Source: Bacillus aquiflavi (GTDB taxonomy: Bacteria > Bacillota > Bacilli > Bacillales > Cytobacillaceae). Taken from it: a stretch of 64,000 nucleotides of DNA. Shown piece after piece: positions 14,306 to 25,414 of this stretch (position 1 is the stretch's first letter; the number at the start of each line of letters is the position of its first letter). A program made the translations under genes and the position numbers. The DNA is taken from the NCBI RefSeq assembly GCF_019915265.1, contig NZ_CP082780.1, positions 186,001 to 250,000 of the forward strand. The letters are read 5' to 3'. The notes below the pieces were generated by a model, which was given only the letters and a program-made list of their open reading frames with translations, searched no databases and was not told where the DNA came from.

Positions 14306-15597
14306 TTGATCGTTATACCCGACCTGAAATGGGTGCAATTTGGTCAGAGGAAAATCGCTATAAAGCTTGGCTTGAGGTAGAAATATTAGCATGTGAGGCT
14401 TGGGCAGAAGTAGGGGAAATTCCAGAAGATGATGTAAAGAAGATACGTGAAAAGGCGTCTTTTAATGTTGAACGGATTAAAGAAATAGAAAAAGAGACGA
14501 GACATGACGTAGTTGCCTTTACGCGGGCAGTTTCCGAAACATTAGGAGAAGAAAGCAAATGGGTTCATTATGGTTTAACATCGACTGATGTTGTTGATAC
14601 TGCTTTATCTTATTTAATTAAGCAAGCAAATGCAATTCTCTTAAAAGATCTTGAAATGTTTATTAAGATCCTAAAAGCAAAAGCGCTTGAGCATAAAGAT
14701 ACCGTTATGATGGGCCGTACACATGGAGTTCATGCAGAACCGACAACTTTCGGGTTAAAGTTGGCACTTTGGTATGAGGAAATGGAGCGGAATCTTGCAC
14801 GATTTAAGGAAGCAGCTGCGGGAATTGAATTTGGAAAAATTTCCGGCGCGGTTGGTACGTACGCAAATATTGATCCTTTTGTAGAAAAGTACGTATGTAA
14901 ACATCTCGGATTACAACCAGCACCAATTTCAACACAAACATTACAACGTGACCGCCATGCGCATTATTTGGCAATTCTTGCACTTATTTCTACATCAATT
15001 GAAAAATTTGCAGTGGAAATTCGCGGATTACAGAAAAGTGAAACGCGCGAAGTTGAGGAGTTTTTTGCTAAGGGTCAAAAAGGATCATCAGCTATGCCTC
15101 ATAAACGCAATCCAATCGGATCGGAAAATATGGCAGGTATGGCTCGAGTTGTCCGTGGCTATATGATGACAGCTTATGATAATGTTGCTCTTTGGCATGA
15201 AAGAGATATTTCGCATTCATCAGCAGAACGAATTATTTTGCCAGATGCAACGATTGCATTAAATTACATGTTAAATCGATTTGCTAACATTGTAAAAAAC
15301 TTAACTGTGTTTCCAGAAAATATGAAGAACAATATGGATCGGACTCTCGGATTAATCTATTCACAACGTGTTTTACTTGCTTTAATTGATAAAGGTCTTA
15401 CTCGCGAAGAGGCATATGACACTGTTCAGCCGATAGCGATGGAGGCATGGGAAAAACAAGTTTCATTCCGCAGTTTAATTGAAAGTGACGGTAAAATTAC
15501 TTCATATCTAAATGAGAGTGAAATTGCTGCTTGTTTCAACTATAACTATCATCTGAAACATGTCAATACAATTTTCAAACGTTTAGGGCTTATATAA
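14302..15597 (+). CDS. purB: Adenylosuccinate lyase PurB
   Basis: 431 residues, usual length. The fumarase-superfamily signature [11 protein letters not shown] is at about residues 262-272 and the catalytic His region TSTDVVDT and GRTHG are present. It splits SAICAR to AICAR and adenylosuccinate to AMP, each releasing fumarate. An in-frame ATG 27 bases upstream lacks a ribosome site; GGAGG before ATG 14302 decides the start. Normally purC follows; here the next gene is purS after a 54-base gap. Confidence 0.97.
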   Translation: MIDRYTRPEMGAIWSEENRYKAWLEVEILACEAWAEVGEIPEDDVKKIREKASFNVERIKEIEKETRHDVVAFTRAVSETLGEESKWVHYGLTSTDVVDTALSYLIKQANAILLKDLEMFIKILKAKALEHKDTVMMGRTHGVHAEPTTFGLKLALWYEEMERNLARFKEAAAGIEFGKISGAVGTYANIDPFVEKYVCKHLGLQPAPISTQTLQRDRHAHYLAILALISTSIEKFAVEIRGLQKSETREVEEFFAKGQKGSSAMPHKRNPIGSENMAGMARVVRGYMMTAYDNVALWHERDISHSSAERIILPDATIALNYMLNRFANIVKNLTVFPENMKNNMDRTLGLIYSQRVLLALIDKGLTREEAYDTVQPIAMEAWEKQVSFRSLIESDGKITSYLNESEIAACFNYNYHLKHVNTIFKRLGLI

Positions 15598-15651
15598 ATT
15601 TAAGGGAATATATAAAAATCAATCCTATTTAAGACCTTGGAGGCGAAGTTC

Positions 15652-15906
15652 ATGTATAAAGTGAAAATTTACGTAACATTACGAGAAAGTGTACTGGATT
15701 TAGAAGGAAATGCGGAAAAAAAATCATTGCAATCGATGGAATATAAAGAATTGAAAGATGTAAAAATTGGCAAATATATTGAGTTAACACTAGAAAAATC
15801 AGAACGTGATATTGAAGAAGTTGTTCGTGAAATGTGTGAACGTTTGCTTGTTAATACAGTCATGGAGGATTATCGCCTCGAAATCGAGGAGGTTGCAGCC
15901 CAGTGA
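15652..15906 (+). CDS. purS: Phosphoribosylformylglycinamidine synthase subunit PurS
   Basis: 84 residues, matching PurS, the small bridging subunit of the PurL-PurQ-PurS complex. Typical features are the [19 protein letters not shown] opening and the central GKYIEL strand. It carries no catalytic residues but is needed to bring PurQ onto PurL. GGAG upstream sets ATG 15652; a longer in-frame extension from 15637 covers the ribosome site and is rejected. Overlaps purQ by 4 bases. Confidence 0.95.
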   Translation: MYKVKIYVTLRESVLDLEGNAEKKSLQSMEYKELKDVKIGKYIELTLEKSERDIEEVVREMCERLLVNTVMEDYRLEIEEVAAQ

Positions 15907-16586
15907 AGTTTGCCATTATCGTATTTCCCGGATCTAATGAAGTTGATATGTTTCACGCGATTAACGATGAGTTAGGGGAAGAAGCAGTTTTTGTTAGACA
16001 TGATGCTGATCATTTACCCGATGTAGATGGAATTATCCTTCCAGGTGGCAGCTCGTATGGAGACTATCTCCGACCAGGAGCAATCGCTAGTCATAGCAAG
16101 ATTATGGAGGCGGTTATCAAAGCAGCCGACGAAGGAAAGCCTGTTTTAGGTGTTGCAAATGGTTTTCACATATTGTTAGAAGCACATATACTTCCAGGGG
16201 CAATCTTACGTAATGAAAGCTTAAAGTTTATTTGTAAACATGTTCAATTGCGAGTCGATCATCATGAAACAATGTTTACTTCTCTTTATAAAGCTGAAGA
16301 AGTTATTACGTTGCCGATTGCTCATATGGATGGGAACTATTACTGTGATCCTGAAACATTGCAAAAACTAAAGCAGAACAAACAAATTGTATTTACTTAT
16401 CATGGTGAAAATACAAATGGAAGTCTTGAGAATATTGCTGGGATTGTAAATGAAAGAGGAAATGTACTGGGAATGATGCCTCATCCCGAACGAGCGGTCG
16501 ATGACCTTCTAGGGAGTGCAGATGGATTAAAAATTTTTCAATCGATCGTGAAATATTGGAGGGAAGCACATGTCACTAATGCTTGA
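15903..16586 (+). CDS. purQ: PurQ glutaminase subunit lacking the catalytic cysteine
   Basis: 227 residues with GTG start, colinear with PurQ of B. subtilis and in the standard position. PurQ is a class I amidotransferase that releases ammonia from glutamine for PurL. The nucleophile elbow, VCNGFQ in the family, reads VANGFH here: residue 85 is Ala (GCA at 16155-16157) where Cys86 of B. subtilis PurQ sits. The YLRCG and GSNCD cysteines are also replaced (YLRPG, GSNEV). The later HPE catalytic pair (MMPHPERA) is kept. The rest of the protein is well conserved, which argues against simple decay. As read, it should not hydrolyse glutamine and may act structurally or with free ammonia. Confidence 0.9.
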   Translation: MKFAIIVFPGSNEVDMFHAINDELGEEAVFVRHDADHLPDVDGIILPGGSSYGDYLRPGAIASHSKIMEAVIKAADEGKPVLGVANGFHILLEAHILPGAILRNESLKFICKHVQLRVDHHETMFTSLYKAEEVITLPIAHMDGNYYCDPETLQKLKQNKQIVFTYHGENTNGSLENIAGIVNERGNVLGMMPHPERAVDDLLGSADGLKIFQSIVKYWREAHVTNA

Positions 16587-18792
16587 ACCAAATCCAGAAC
16601 AAATTAAAGAAAAAAAAATTTATCGCGAAATGGGATTAACAGACGAAGAATTTGCAAATGCAGAAAAAATCCTTGGCAGATTACCTAACTACACAGAAAC
16701 AGGTCTTTTCTCTGTCATGTGGTCTGAGCACTGCAGTTATAAAAATTCAAAACCCGTTTTAAAAAAGTTTCCTACAAAGGGCGATAAAGTTTTACAAGGT
16801 CCGGGGGAAGGTGCTGGAATCGTTGATATTGGTGATGGGCAAGCGGTTGTTTTTAAAGTAGAAAGCCATAATCACCCTTCTGCGATTGAGCCGTATCAAG
16901 GAGCAGCAACTGGTGCCGGCGGGATTATCCGCGATGTGTTTTCAATGGGAGCAAGACCAATTGCCCTGTTAAATTCATTACGTTTTGGGGAATTAACAAA
17001 TCCTCGTGTCAAATATTTATTCACAGAGGCAGTAGCCGGTATAGCAGGATATGGAAATAGTATTGGAATACCGACTGTCGGGGGAGAAATTCAATTTGAT
17101 CCTTCATATGAAGGAAATCCGTTAGTCAATGCAATGTGTGTCGGCTTGTTAAATCATGAAGATATTAAAAAAGGTCAAGCACATGGGATCGGAAATACAG
17201 TTATGTACGTCGGTGCTACAACCGGTCGAGATGGGATTCACGGCGCTACTTTTGCGTCAGAGGAGTTTACCGAGGAAACGGCTGAAACAGAACGCCCTGC
17301 TGTTCAAGTTGGAGATCCTTTCACAGAAAAGCTTTTACTTGAGGCATGTCTTGAGCTTGTACAATTAGATGCTTTAGTCGGGATTCAAGATATGGGTGCA
17401 GCAGGATTAACAAGCTCATCAGCAGAAATGGCTAGTAAAGCAGGCTCTGGGATCGAGATGGATTTAGATCTTGTTCCACAGCGGGAAGCGAATATGACTC
17501 CTTATGAAATGATGTTATCAGAGTCTCAAGAGCGAATGTTAATTGTGGTGAAAAAGGGTCGTGAACAAGAAATCATTGATTTATTTTCAAAATATGATTT
17601 AGAGGCAAAATCAATCGGAAAAGTAACAGACGATAAATTGTTACGCCTTATTCATAAAGGAAAAGTCGTTGCAGAAGTTCCAGTTGATGCATTAGCAGAG
17701 GATGCTCCGGTTTATCATAAAATATCAATTGAGCCGGAATACTATCGCGAATTTCAAGCAATGGAAAACGATATTCCACAAGTAGAGGATTATAAAGAAA
17801 CATTAATGAACTTATTAAAACAGCCGACAATTGCAAGTAAAGAATGGGTTTATAATCAATATGATTATATGTCAGGTACAAATACCGTTGTTTCTCCAGG
17901 TTCAGATGCAGCAGTTGTTCGTATTCGCGGTACACGCAAAGCATTAGCGATGACAACAGACTGTAACTCTCGTTATTTATATTTAGACCCTGAAACAGGC
18001 GGAAAAATAGCGGTCGCAGAAGCAGCAAGAAACGTCGTATGTTCGGGTGCAGAACCAATTGCGATCTCAGATGGATTAAATTTCGGAAGCCCTGAAAATC
18101 CAGAGATTTTTTGGCAACTTGAAAAAGCAGCAGATGGAATTAGTGATGCATGTCGTGCGTTAAATGCACCGGTAATTAGCGGAAACGTTTCACTTTTTAA
18201 CGAGGCAAACGGAGTGGCGATTTATCCAACACCTGTTATAGGGATGGTCGGATTAGTAAAGGATATTGATGATATTACTACTCAGAAATTTAAAGATGCT
18301 GGAGACGCTATTTATTTAGTTGGCGAAACAAAAGCTGAATTTGGCGGTAGTGAATTACAAAAGCTTACTTATGGAAAGATATTTGGAAAGGCGCCAGAAC
18401 TTGATTTAAATAAAGAGCAAAAGTATCAACAACAAATATTAGCTGCCATTCGCGCTGGTTTAGTGGCATCTGCACATGATGTTTCTGAAGGTGGTGTTGC
18501 TGTAGCTCTTGCAGAATCTTTATTTGGAACAAATGGTCTTGGAGTAGCAGTTAACCTTTCTGGAGACATAGTTTCTGCATTGTTTAGTGAAACGCAATCT
18601 CGTTTTATTGTTTCGGTGAAAAAAGAACAGCAAAAAGCATTTGAAAAAATCGTCGATGCCGCCCTGATTGGCGAGGTGACAAATTCCGGTGAGCTAGTCA
18701 TCAATTCTAAATCAGGAACACCATTATTAACAGCAGCAGTAACTGAGTTAGAAACAGCTTGGAAAGGAGCTATCCCATGCTTGCTGAAATAA
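16570..18792 (+). CDS. purL: Phosphoribosylformylglycinamidine synthase subunit PurL
   Basis: 740 residues, the small-type PurL that needs PurQ and PurS. It converts FGAR, ATP and ammonia to FGAM. Conserved segments [10 protein letters not shown] (about residues 49-58), [17 protein letters not shown] and the repeat-unit ATPase motifs of the PurM/PurL superfamily are all present. GGAGGG lies before ATG 16570, inside the end of purQ (17-base overlap). No unusual changes noted. Overlaps purF start by 16 bases. Confidence 0.97.
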   Translation: MSLMLEPNPEQIKEKKIYREMGLTDEEFANAEKILGRLPNYTETGLFSVMWSEHCSYKNSKPVLKKFPTKGDKVLQGPGEGAGIVDIGDGQAVVFKVESHNHPSAIEPYQGAATGAGGIIRDVFSMGARPIALLNSLRFGELTNPRVKYLFTEAVAGIAGYGNSIGIPTVGGEIQFDPSYEGNPLVNAMCVGLLNHEDIKKGQAHGIGNTVMYVGATTGRDGIHGATFASEEFTEETAETERPAVQVGDPFTEKLLLEACLELVQLDALVGIQDMGAAGLTSSSAEMASKAGSGIEMDLDLVPQREANMTPYEMMLSESQERMLIVVKKGREQEIIDLFSKYDLEAKSIGKVTDDKLLRLIHKGKVVAEVPVDALAEDAPVYHKISIEPEYYREFQAMENDIPQVEDYKETLMNLLKQPTIASKEWVYNQYDYMSGTNTVVSPGSDAAVVRIRGTRKALAMTTDCNSRYLYLDPETGGKIAVAEAARNVVCSGAEPIAISDGLNFGSPENPEIFWQLEKAADGISDACRALNAPVISGNVSLFNEANGVAIYPTPVIGMVGLVKDIDDITTQKFKDAGDAIYLVGETKAEFGGSELQKLTYGKIFGKAPELDLNKEQKYQQQILAAIRAGLVASAHDVSEGGVAVALAESLFGTNGLGVAVNLSGDIVSALFSETQSRFIVSVKKEQQKAFEKIVDAALIGEVTNSGELVINSKSGTPLLTAAVTELETAWKGAIPCLLK

Positions 18793-20171
18793 GAGGACTG
18801 AACGAAGAGTGCGGAGTATTTGGGATATGGGGTCATCCAGACGCTGTTCAAATCACTTATTACGGTTTGCATAGCTTACAGCATCGCGGACAAGAATCTG
18901 CAGGTATGGTTGTTACTAACGGTGAGAAGCTCACTGGTTTTAAAGGAGAAGGATTAGTAACAGACATATTTACATCTGAAGCCGTAAAAGGTTTGTCAGG
19001 AAAAGCCGCAATTGGCCATGTTCGATACGCAATCGCAGGACAGGAAGGTTATGAAAACATCCAACCTCTCCTATTTCACTTTCAAAGTGGCAGTCTTGCT
19101 CTTGCCCTTAATGGCAATTTAGTAAATGCACAGGCTCTAAGGCACCAGCTTGAGGGACAAGGGAGTATTTTTCAAACGAGCTCAAGTACAGAAATTTTAG
19201 CTCACCTTATGAAAAGAAGCGGATTTCAGCAAATAAAGGATCAAGTGAAAAATGCACTGACAATGTTAAAAGGAGCATATGCATTTTTAATTATGACAGA
19301 ATCGGAAATGTTGGTAGCCCTAGATCCTCATGGGCTACGTCCTTTATCAATTGGGAAAATCGGCGATGCTTACGTTGTTGCTTCAGAAACATGTGCATTT
19401 GACATTATTGGAGCGGAATTTGTTCGTGATGTACTTCCAGGAGAATTAGTGATCATAAATGATGAAGGTCTTCATTCAGAATTGTTTTCAATGAATACAT
19501 CTAGAGCAATCTGTACGATGGAGTATATTTATTTTTCCCGGCCAGATAGCAATATTCACGGAATTAATGTTCATACAGCAAGAAAAAAGCTCGGAAAAAA
19601 ATTAGCAGAAGAAGTGAAGATCGATGCGGACGTTGTAACAGGCGTTCCAGATTCCAGTATTTCCGCTGCGATTGGGTATGCAGAAGCTTCTGGTATTCCG
19701 TATGAAATGGGACTAATTAAAAATCGCTACGTTGGCAGAACGTTTATTAAGCCATCGCAATCTTTGCGGGAACAAGGGGTAAAAATGAAGCTATCTCCTG
19801 TCCGCGGTGTTGTAGAAGGAAAACGTGTGATTATGGTCGATGATTCAATCGTGCGAGGCACGACAAGTAAACGGATTGTTAGATTGCTAAAAGAAGCGGG
19901 GGCTACAGAAGTCCACGTTGTCATTAGTTCACCGCCTATTAAGCATTCATGCTTTTACGGCATAGATACTTCATCAAAAGATGAGCTAATTGCTGCTAAC
20001 CATTCAGTCGAAGAAATTCGGCAAATCATTGGTGCTGATTCACTTACATTTTTAAGTGTTAAAGGGATGTTGGAAGCAATTGGAAAACAAGATGAGTTTG
20101 AAAATCGCGGGCACTGTTTAGCATGTTTTACAGGGAAATATCCGACTGAAATTTATCCAGATACGAAGTAA
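18777..20171 (+). CDS. purF: Amidophosphoribosyltransferase PurF with altered glutamine site
   Basis: 464 residues. It makes phosphoribosylamine from PRPP and glutamine, the first step of the pathway. An 11-residue propeptide precedes the N-terminal catalytic Cys (EECGVFG), Fe-S ligands are present (CTMEYIY, SCFYG, CLAC), and the PRPP loop [12 protein letters not shown] is intact. However, the normally invariant HNGN is LNGN (Leu111), and the SSDTE segment, whose Asp contacts glutamine (Asp127 in the E. coli enzyme), is SSSTE (Ser137). HVRYAT reads HVRYAI. The synthetase half looks normal; glutamine use may be weakened. Start chosen by AAAGGAG before ATG 18777. Confidence 0.93.
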   Translation: MLAEIRGLNEECGVFGIWGHPDAVQITYYGLHSLQHRGQESAGMVVTNGEKLTGFKGEGLVTDIFTSEAVKGLSGKAAIGHVRYAIAGQEGYENIQPLLFHFQSGSLALALNGNLVNAQALRHQLEGQGSIFQTSSSTEILAHLMKRSGFQQIKDQVKNALTMLKGAYAFLIMTESEMLVALDPHGLRPLSIGKIGDAYVVASETCAFDIIGAEFVRDVLPGELVIINDEGLHSELFSMNTSRAICTMEYIYFSRPDSNIHGINVHTARKKLGKKLAEEVKIDADVVTGVPDSSISAAIGYAEASGIPYEMGLIKNRYVGRTFIKPSQSLREQGVKMKLSPVRGVVEGKRVIMVDDSIVRGTTSKRIVRLLKEAGATEVHVVISSPPIKHSCFYGIDTSSKDELIAANHSVEEIRQIIGADSLTFLSVKGMLEAIGKQDEFENRGHCLACFTGKYPTEIYPDTK

Positions 20172-20256
20172 TAAATTTTAATGATATAGAAAAATGAATG
20201 AGAAAAAGCGAATAGAACTTGTCGTTCATAAGCTTTCGAGCGTTTGTCAACAATCT

Positions 20257-20289
20257 AAAAGCGGCATTAAATAATGTCGCTTTTCTTTT
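20257..20289 (+). terminator. Terminator-like hairpin between purF and purM
   Basis: Stem AAAAGCG.CATT / AATG.CGCTTTT (20257-20284) with a single G-T wobble and a T-rich tail, located just before the purM ribosome site. Could attenuate the distal genes or be an RNA processing/stability site. Confidence 0.6.
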
Positions 20290-20304
20290 AAAGGAGGAAC
20301 TTTT

Positions 20305-21339
20305 GTGGGTAATGCATATAAGCAGGCGGGTGTCGATATAGAGGCCGGTTATGAAGCAGTATCACGGATGAAAAAGCATGTAGAAAAAACCCGACGTTTG
20401 GGAGTGATCGGTGGTCTAGGCGGATTTGGCGGAATGTTTGATCTATCACAGCTTAACTTAAAGGAGCCTGTATTAGTATCAGGCACTGATGGTGTCGGAA
20501 CAAAATTGATGCTCGCTTTTATGATGGATCGCCACGACACAATTGGAATTGACGCAGTTGCAATGTGTGTTAATGACATTATTGTTCAAGGTGCAGAACC
20601 GTTTTATTTTTTAGATTATATTGCATGTGGGAAAGCAGAGCCGCAAAAACTAGAGGAAATCGTAAAAGGAGTTGCCACTGGGTGCGAGCAAGCTGGCTGT
20701 GCGTTAATTGGCGGGGAAACAGCAGAAATGCCTGGGATGTATGCGGACGATGAATATGATATCGCCGGATTTGCAGTTGGTGCGTGTGAAAAATCACAAA
20801 TTATTTCAGGAGATACAATACAGGCAGATGATGTATTAATTGGATTAGCCTCTAGCGGAATCCATAGTAACGGTTATTCCCTCGTTCGAAAAGTGTTGCT
20901 TCAAGACGGACAGCTTGATTTATCAGACGATATAGAAGAATTAGGTTGTACGTTAGGAACTGAGCTTCTTCGTCCAACAAAAATTTATGTAAAACCTATT
21001 TTATCTGCATTGAAAAAGTTCAATATAAAAGGGATGTCTCATATTACAGGCGGAGGATTTATTGAAAATATTCCGCGTATGCTTCCGAAAGGGCTTGGGG
21101 CGAACATAGATGAAGCGACTTGGGAAATTCCTGCAATTTTTTCATTAATAGAATCAATTGGAAATCTCAAACGACAAGAAATGTATAACGTTTTTAATAT
21201 GGGAATTGGAATGGTCCTTGCCGTTGATAAAAGCGAAGCGTCTCAGTTAGTAGAGCATTTTGAAGAGCTTGGAGAACAAGCATATATCATTGGTCATGTT
21301 ACCGAAAAAGAAGGAATTGAAATTTACGAAAAACAGTAA
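20305..21339 (+). CDS. purM: Phosphoribosylformylglycinamidine cyclo-ligase PurM
   Basis: 344 residues, normal length. It closes the imidazole ring (FGAM to AIR) with ATP. Typical segments are [10 protein letters not shown] (about residues 59-68), [11 protein letters not shown] and SHITGGGF. Begins with GTG after AAAGGAGG with good spacing. A 133-base gap with a terminator-like hairpin separates it from purF, unlike the tight or overlapping upstream junctions. Confidence 0.97.
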   Translation: MGNAYKQAGVDIEAGYEAVSRMKKHVEKTRRLGVIGGLGGFGGMFDLSQLNLKEPVLVSGTDGVGTKLMLAFMMDRHDTIGIDAVAMCVNDIIVQGAEPFYFLDYIACGKAEPQKLEEIVKGVATGCEQAGCALIGGETAEMPGMYADDEYDIAGFAVGACEKSQIISGDTIQADDVLIGLASSGIHSNGYSLVRKVLLQDGQLDLSDDIEELGCTLGTELLRPTKIYVKPILSALKKFNIKGMSHITGGGFIENIPRMLPKGLGANIDEATWEIPAIFSLIESIGNLKRQEMYNVFNMGIGMVLAVDKSEASQLVEHFEELGEQAYIIGHVTEKEGIEIYEKQ

Positions 21340-21369
21340 GACATAGATGATGATAAACGGAGGAGCAAA

Positions 21370-23478
21370 ATGAAAAATATCGCACTATTTGCTTCTGGGA
21401 GCGGCAGTAACTTTCAAGCGATTATTGATGCTGTCAAGGTTAAAAAGCTAAATGTAAATGTGAAACTGCTCGTATGTGATAAGCCTAATGCTTTTGTCAT
21501 TGAACGAGCAAAGCTTGCTGGAATACCTTATTTCTCCTTTCGGGCTAAAGATTTTAACAATAAAGCAGAATATGAAATGGCCATTTTACAGCAATTAAAA
21601 GCTCATCATGTAGAATTCATTGTGTTGGCAGGATATATGCGGTTGATCGGGTCAACATTGTTACAGGAATTTGAGGGAAAAATCGTTAATATTCATCCAT
21701 CACTGCTCCCTGCTTTTCCAGGAAAAGATGCAATTGGTCAAGCATTAGCAGCTGGTGTTAAAGTGAGCGGAGTGACGATTCATTATGTGGATGAGGGAAT
21801 GGACACCGGTCCAATTATATCACAAGAAACAGTAAAAATTGATGATGATGAAACGAAGGAAAGTTTACAAACGAAAATTCACCAAATTGAGCATCAATTA
21901 TATCCAGTAGTATTGAAAAAAATTTTAGGGGGAAAAGCAATGGGAAAAAAGCGTGCACTCATTAGCGTTTCTGATAAAACAGGCGTTGCTGAATTTGCAA
22001 AACAACTTAGTGAACTTGGGTTTGAAATCATTTCAACAGGCGGTACAAGCAAAGCGCTGATAGAAAGCGGTGTACCGGTTATAGGGATTAGTGAAGTAAC
22101 TGGATTTCCAGAAATTTTAGAAGGACGTGTAAAAACACTCCATCCGATGATTCACGGTGGATTGCTTGCAAAATTTGCTGAACAAACACATAAGGAACAG
22201 CTAGAAAAACATCAAATTGAAAAAATTGATCTCGTTTGTGTCAACCTGTATCCGTTTCAGCAAACGATTGCTAAAGAAGGCGTTACAACTGAAGAAGCGA
22301 TTGAAAATATAGATATTGGCGGTCCAACAATGCTCCGTGCAGCAGAAAAAAACAACGAATATGTTACAGTTGTTGTTGATCCCAGCGATTATCAAACAGT
22401 GATCGATGAATTAACGGCAAACGGTGAAACAACGAAAGAAACACGCAGAAAATTAGCTGCAAAAGTATTTCGTCATACAGCGGCCTATGATGCATTAATT
22501 GCGGAATATATGACCCATTTAGCAGGCGATGAAACTCCTGAAAAGATGACCGTTACATACGAGTTAAAGCAGTCGCTCCGCTACGGTGAAAATCCGCATC
22601 AAAAAGCAGCATTTTATCAAAAACCTTTAGGATCTCAGTTTTCAATTGCAAACGCAACCCAGTTACATGGAAAAGAGCTGTCATACAACAACATTAATGA
22701 TGCGAATGCTGCTTTGCAAATTGTAAAGGAATTTACTGAACCTGCCGCTGTTGCTGTAAAACATATGAATCCTTGTGGAGTCGGAATCGGGACAACTATT
22801 TATGACGCATATTCAAAAGCATATGAAGCTGACCCTATCTCTATTTTTGGCGGAATTATTGCTTTAAATCGTGAAGTAGATCAAAAGACAGCAGAAAAGC
22901 TTCATGAAATATTTTTAGAAATTATTATTGCTCCTTCATTTAGTGAGGAAGCGATTGCGATTTTAACAGGAAAAAAGAATATACGCCTATTAACAGTTCC
23001 ATTTGAACAGGCTGAGAAGAAAGAAACATTATTAACATCTGTTGAAGGAGGTTTGCTCGTTCAAGAAGCTGATGTGTTTAACTTAGACAATGCAGAAATT
23101 GTCATCCCAACTAAGCGGAAACCGACGGAAGAAGAATGGAAATCACTTAAGCTCGGCTGGAAAGTTGTGAAGCATGTAAAATCTAATGCGATTGTTGTCG
23201 CAAAAGACGACGTCACAATCGGAATTGGTGCAGGTCAAATGAATCGTGTTGGTGCAGCGAAAATTGCACTTGAACAAGCTGGTGACAGAGCAACTGGTGC
23301 AGCATTAGCCTCTGATGCATTTTTCCCAATGGATGATACTGTAGAGGCGGCTGCAAAATCAGGGATTGCAGTCATTATTCAGCCGGGTGGCTCGATTCGT
23401 GATCAAGACTCAATTAAAAAAGCTGACGAATATGGCATTGCCATGGTATTTACCGGTATACGCCATTTCAAACATTAA
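21370..23478 (+). CDS. purNH: Fused PurN-PurH: GAR transformylase / AICAR transformylase-IMP cyclohydrolase
   Basis: One 702-residue frame covers two enzymes that are usually separate. Residues 1-190 are PurN ([12 protein letters not shown], catalytic NIHPSLLP and the DTGPII end). Residues 191-702 are full-length PurH: the IMP cyclohydrolase part starts [12 protein letters not shown] and the AICAR transformylase part has KHMNPCG and KSNAIV. No stop separates them. The PurH Met (21940) is preceded by AGGGGGA at good spacing, so free PurH could still be made by internal initiation. Both halves use 10-formyl-tetrahydrofolate. A one-base error hiding a stop near 21930 is the alternative. Confidence 0.92.
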   Translation: MKNIALFASGSGSNFQAIIDAVKVKKLNVNVKLLVCDKPNAFVIERAKLAGIPYFSFRAKDFNNKAEYEMAILQQLKAHHVEFIVLAGYMRLIGSTLLQEFEGKIVNIHPSLLPAFPGKDAIGQALAAGVKVSGVTIHYVDEGMDTGPIISQETVKIDDDETKESLQTKIHQIEHQLYPVVLKKILGGKAMGKKRALISVSDKTGVAEFAKQLSELGFEIISTGGTSKALIESGVPVIGISEVTGFPEILEGRVKTLHPMIHGGLLAKFAEQTHKEQLEKHQIEKIDLVCVNLYPFQQTIAKEGVTTEEAIENIDIGGPTMLRAAEKNNEYVTVVVDPSDYQTVIDELTANGETTKETRRKLAAKVFRHTAAYDALIAEYMTHLAGDETPEKMTVTYELKQSLRYGENPHQKAAFYQKPLGSQFSIANATQLHGKELSYNNINDANAALQIVKEFTEPAAVAVKHMNPCGVGIGTTIYDAYSKAYEADPISIFGGIIALNREVDQKTAEKLHEIFLEIIIAPSFSEEAIAILTGKKNIRLLTVPFEQAEKKETLLTSVEGGLLVQEADVFNLDNAEIVIPTKRKPTEEEWKSLKLGWKVVKHVKSNAIVVAKDDVTIGIGAGQMNRVGAAKIALEQAGDRATGAALASDAFFPMDDTVEAAAKSGIAVIIQPGGSIRDQDSIKKADEYGIAMVFTGIRHFKH

Positions 23479-23509
23479 AATGAACTGAAGATCATAGGAG
23501 GTGTGATGA

Positions 23510-24869
<1,360 letters not shown>

Positions 24870-24888
24870 AAATAATCACTCCTATATT

Positions 24889-24912
24889 CCCCCCTTTTAA
24901 GGGGGGATTTTT
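24889..24912. terminator. Terminator after purD
   Basis: Perfect CCCCCC TTTTAA GGGGGG-type stem followed by ATTTTT at the end of the purine operon. Confidence 0.85.
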
Positions 24913-24971
24913 GATTAACCGATATAAGGTACATTTCCAAGTCTAATTGGTAACGGATAAATTATGGATTT

Positions 24972-25247
24972 TTAAGTCGGGTTATAAGGTACATCTTCTA
25001 AGTCTAATTGTGGATCATCGCCATCATTTTCTTTTTGCATCATTTGACTTCTTTCAAATAACGCTGTAAGCGGACAATATTGTAAAATTCCTTCGCCAAT
25101 CTTCATTCCCCCGATGATAGCCATTACAATATAAGAATCACGCCAAGGTTTTTTTACAAGCTTTGCAGTACACCAAGATAAAATAGTAAACCCAAATGTG
25201 ATGCGGATTAAAGCGTTAATAATTCCAATGTTTCGTCTCACTTTCAT
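24972..25247 (-). CDS. DUF2892-type small membrane protein
   Basis: 91 residues with two hydrophobic segments around residues 9-27 and 37-56. The pattern NIGIINALIRITFGF and the GILQYCPLTALF segment are typical of the DUF2892 domain also found at the C-terminus of YgaP-like proteins. The AAAGGAGTG site about 10 bases upstream favours this ATG over an in-frame one 33 bases earlier. The acidic C-terminus (DGDDPQLDLED) is probably cytosolic. Function unknown; lies in the reverse orientation between purD and yerA. Confidence 0.8.
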   Translation of the reverse strand: MKVRRNIGIINALIRITFGFTILSWCTAKLVKKPWRDSYIVMAIIGGMKIGEGILQYCPLTALFERSQMMQKENDGDDPQLDLEDVPYNPT

Positions 25248-25414
25248 CGTATATATCACTCCTTTGTAAATATTCCTCATTAATTTTTGATGAACTTTAA
25301 TGCGTAAAATAATGAAATATGTTAGTATTAAGCAGATATAATTTTTATATTCATTACTTTTTGTTTATAACGTAATGTGTAGAGATACAGCTTATCGATA
25401 AAGGAGGGGTTGCA

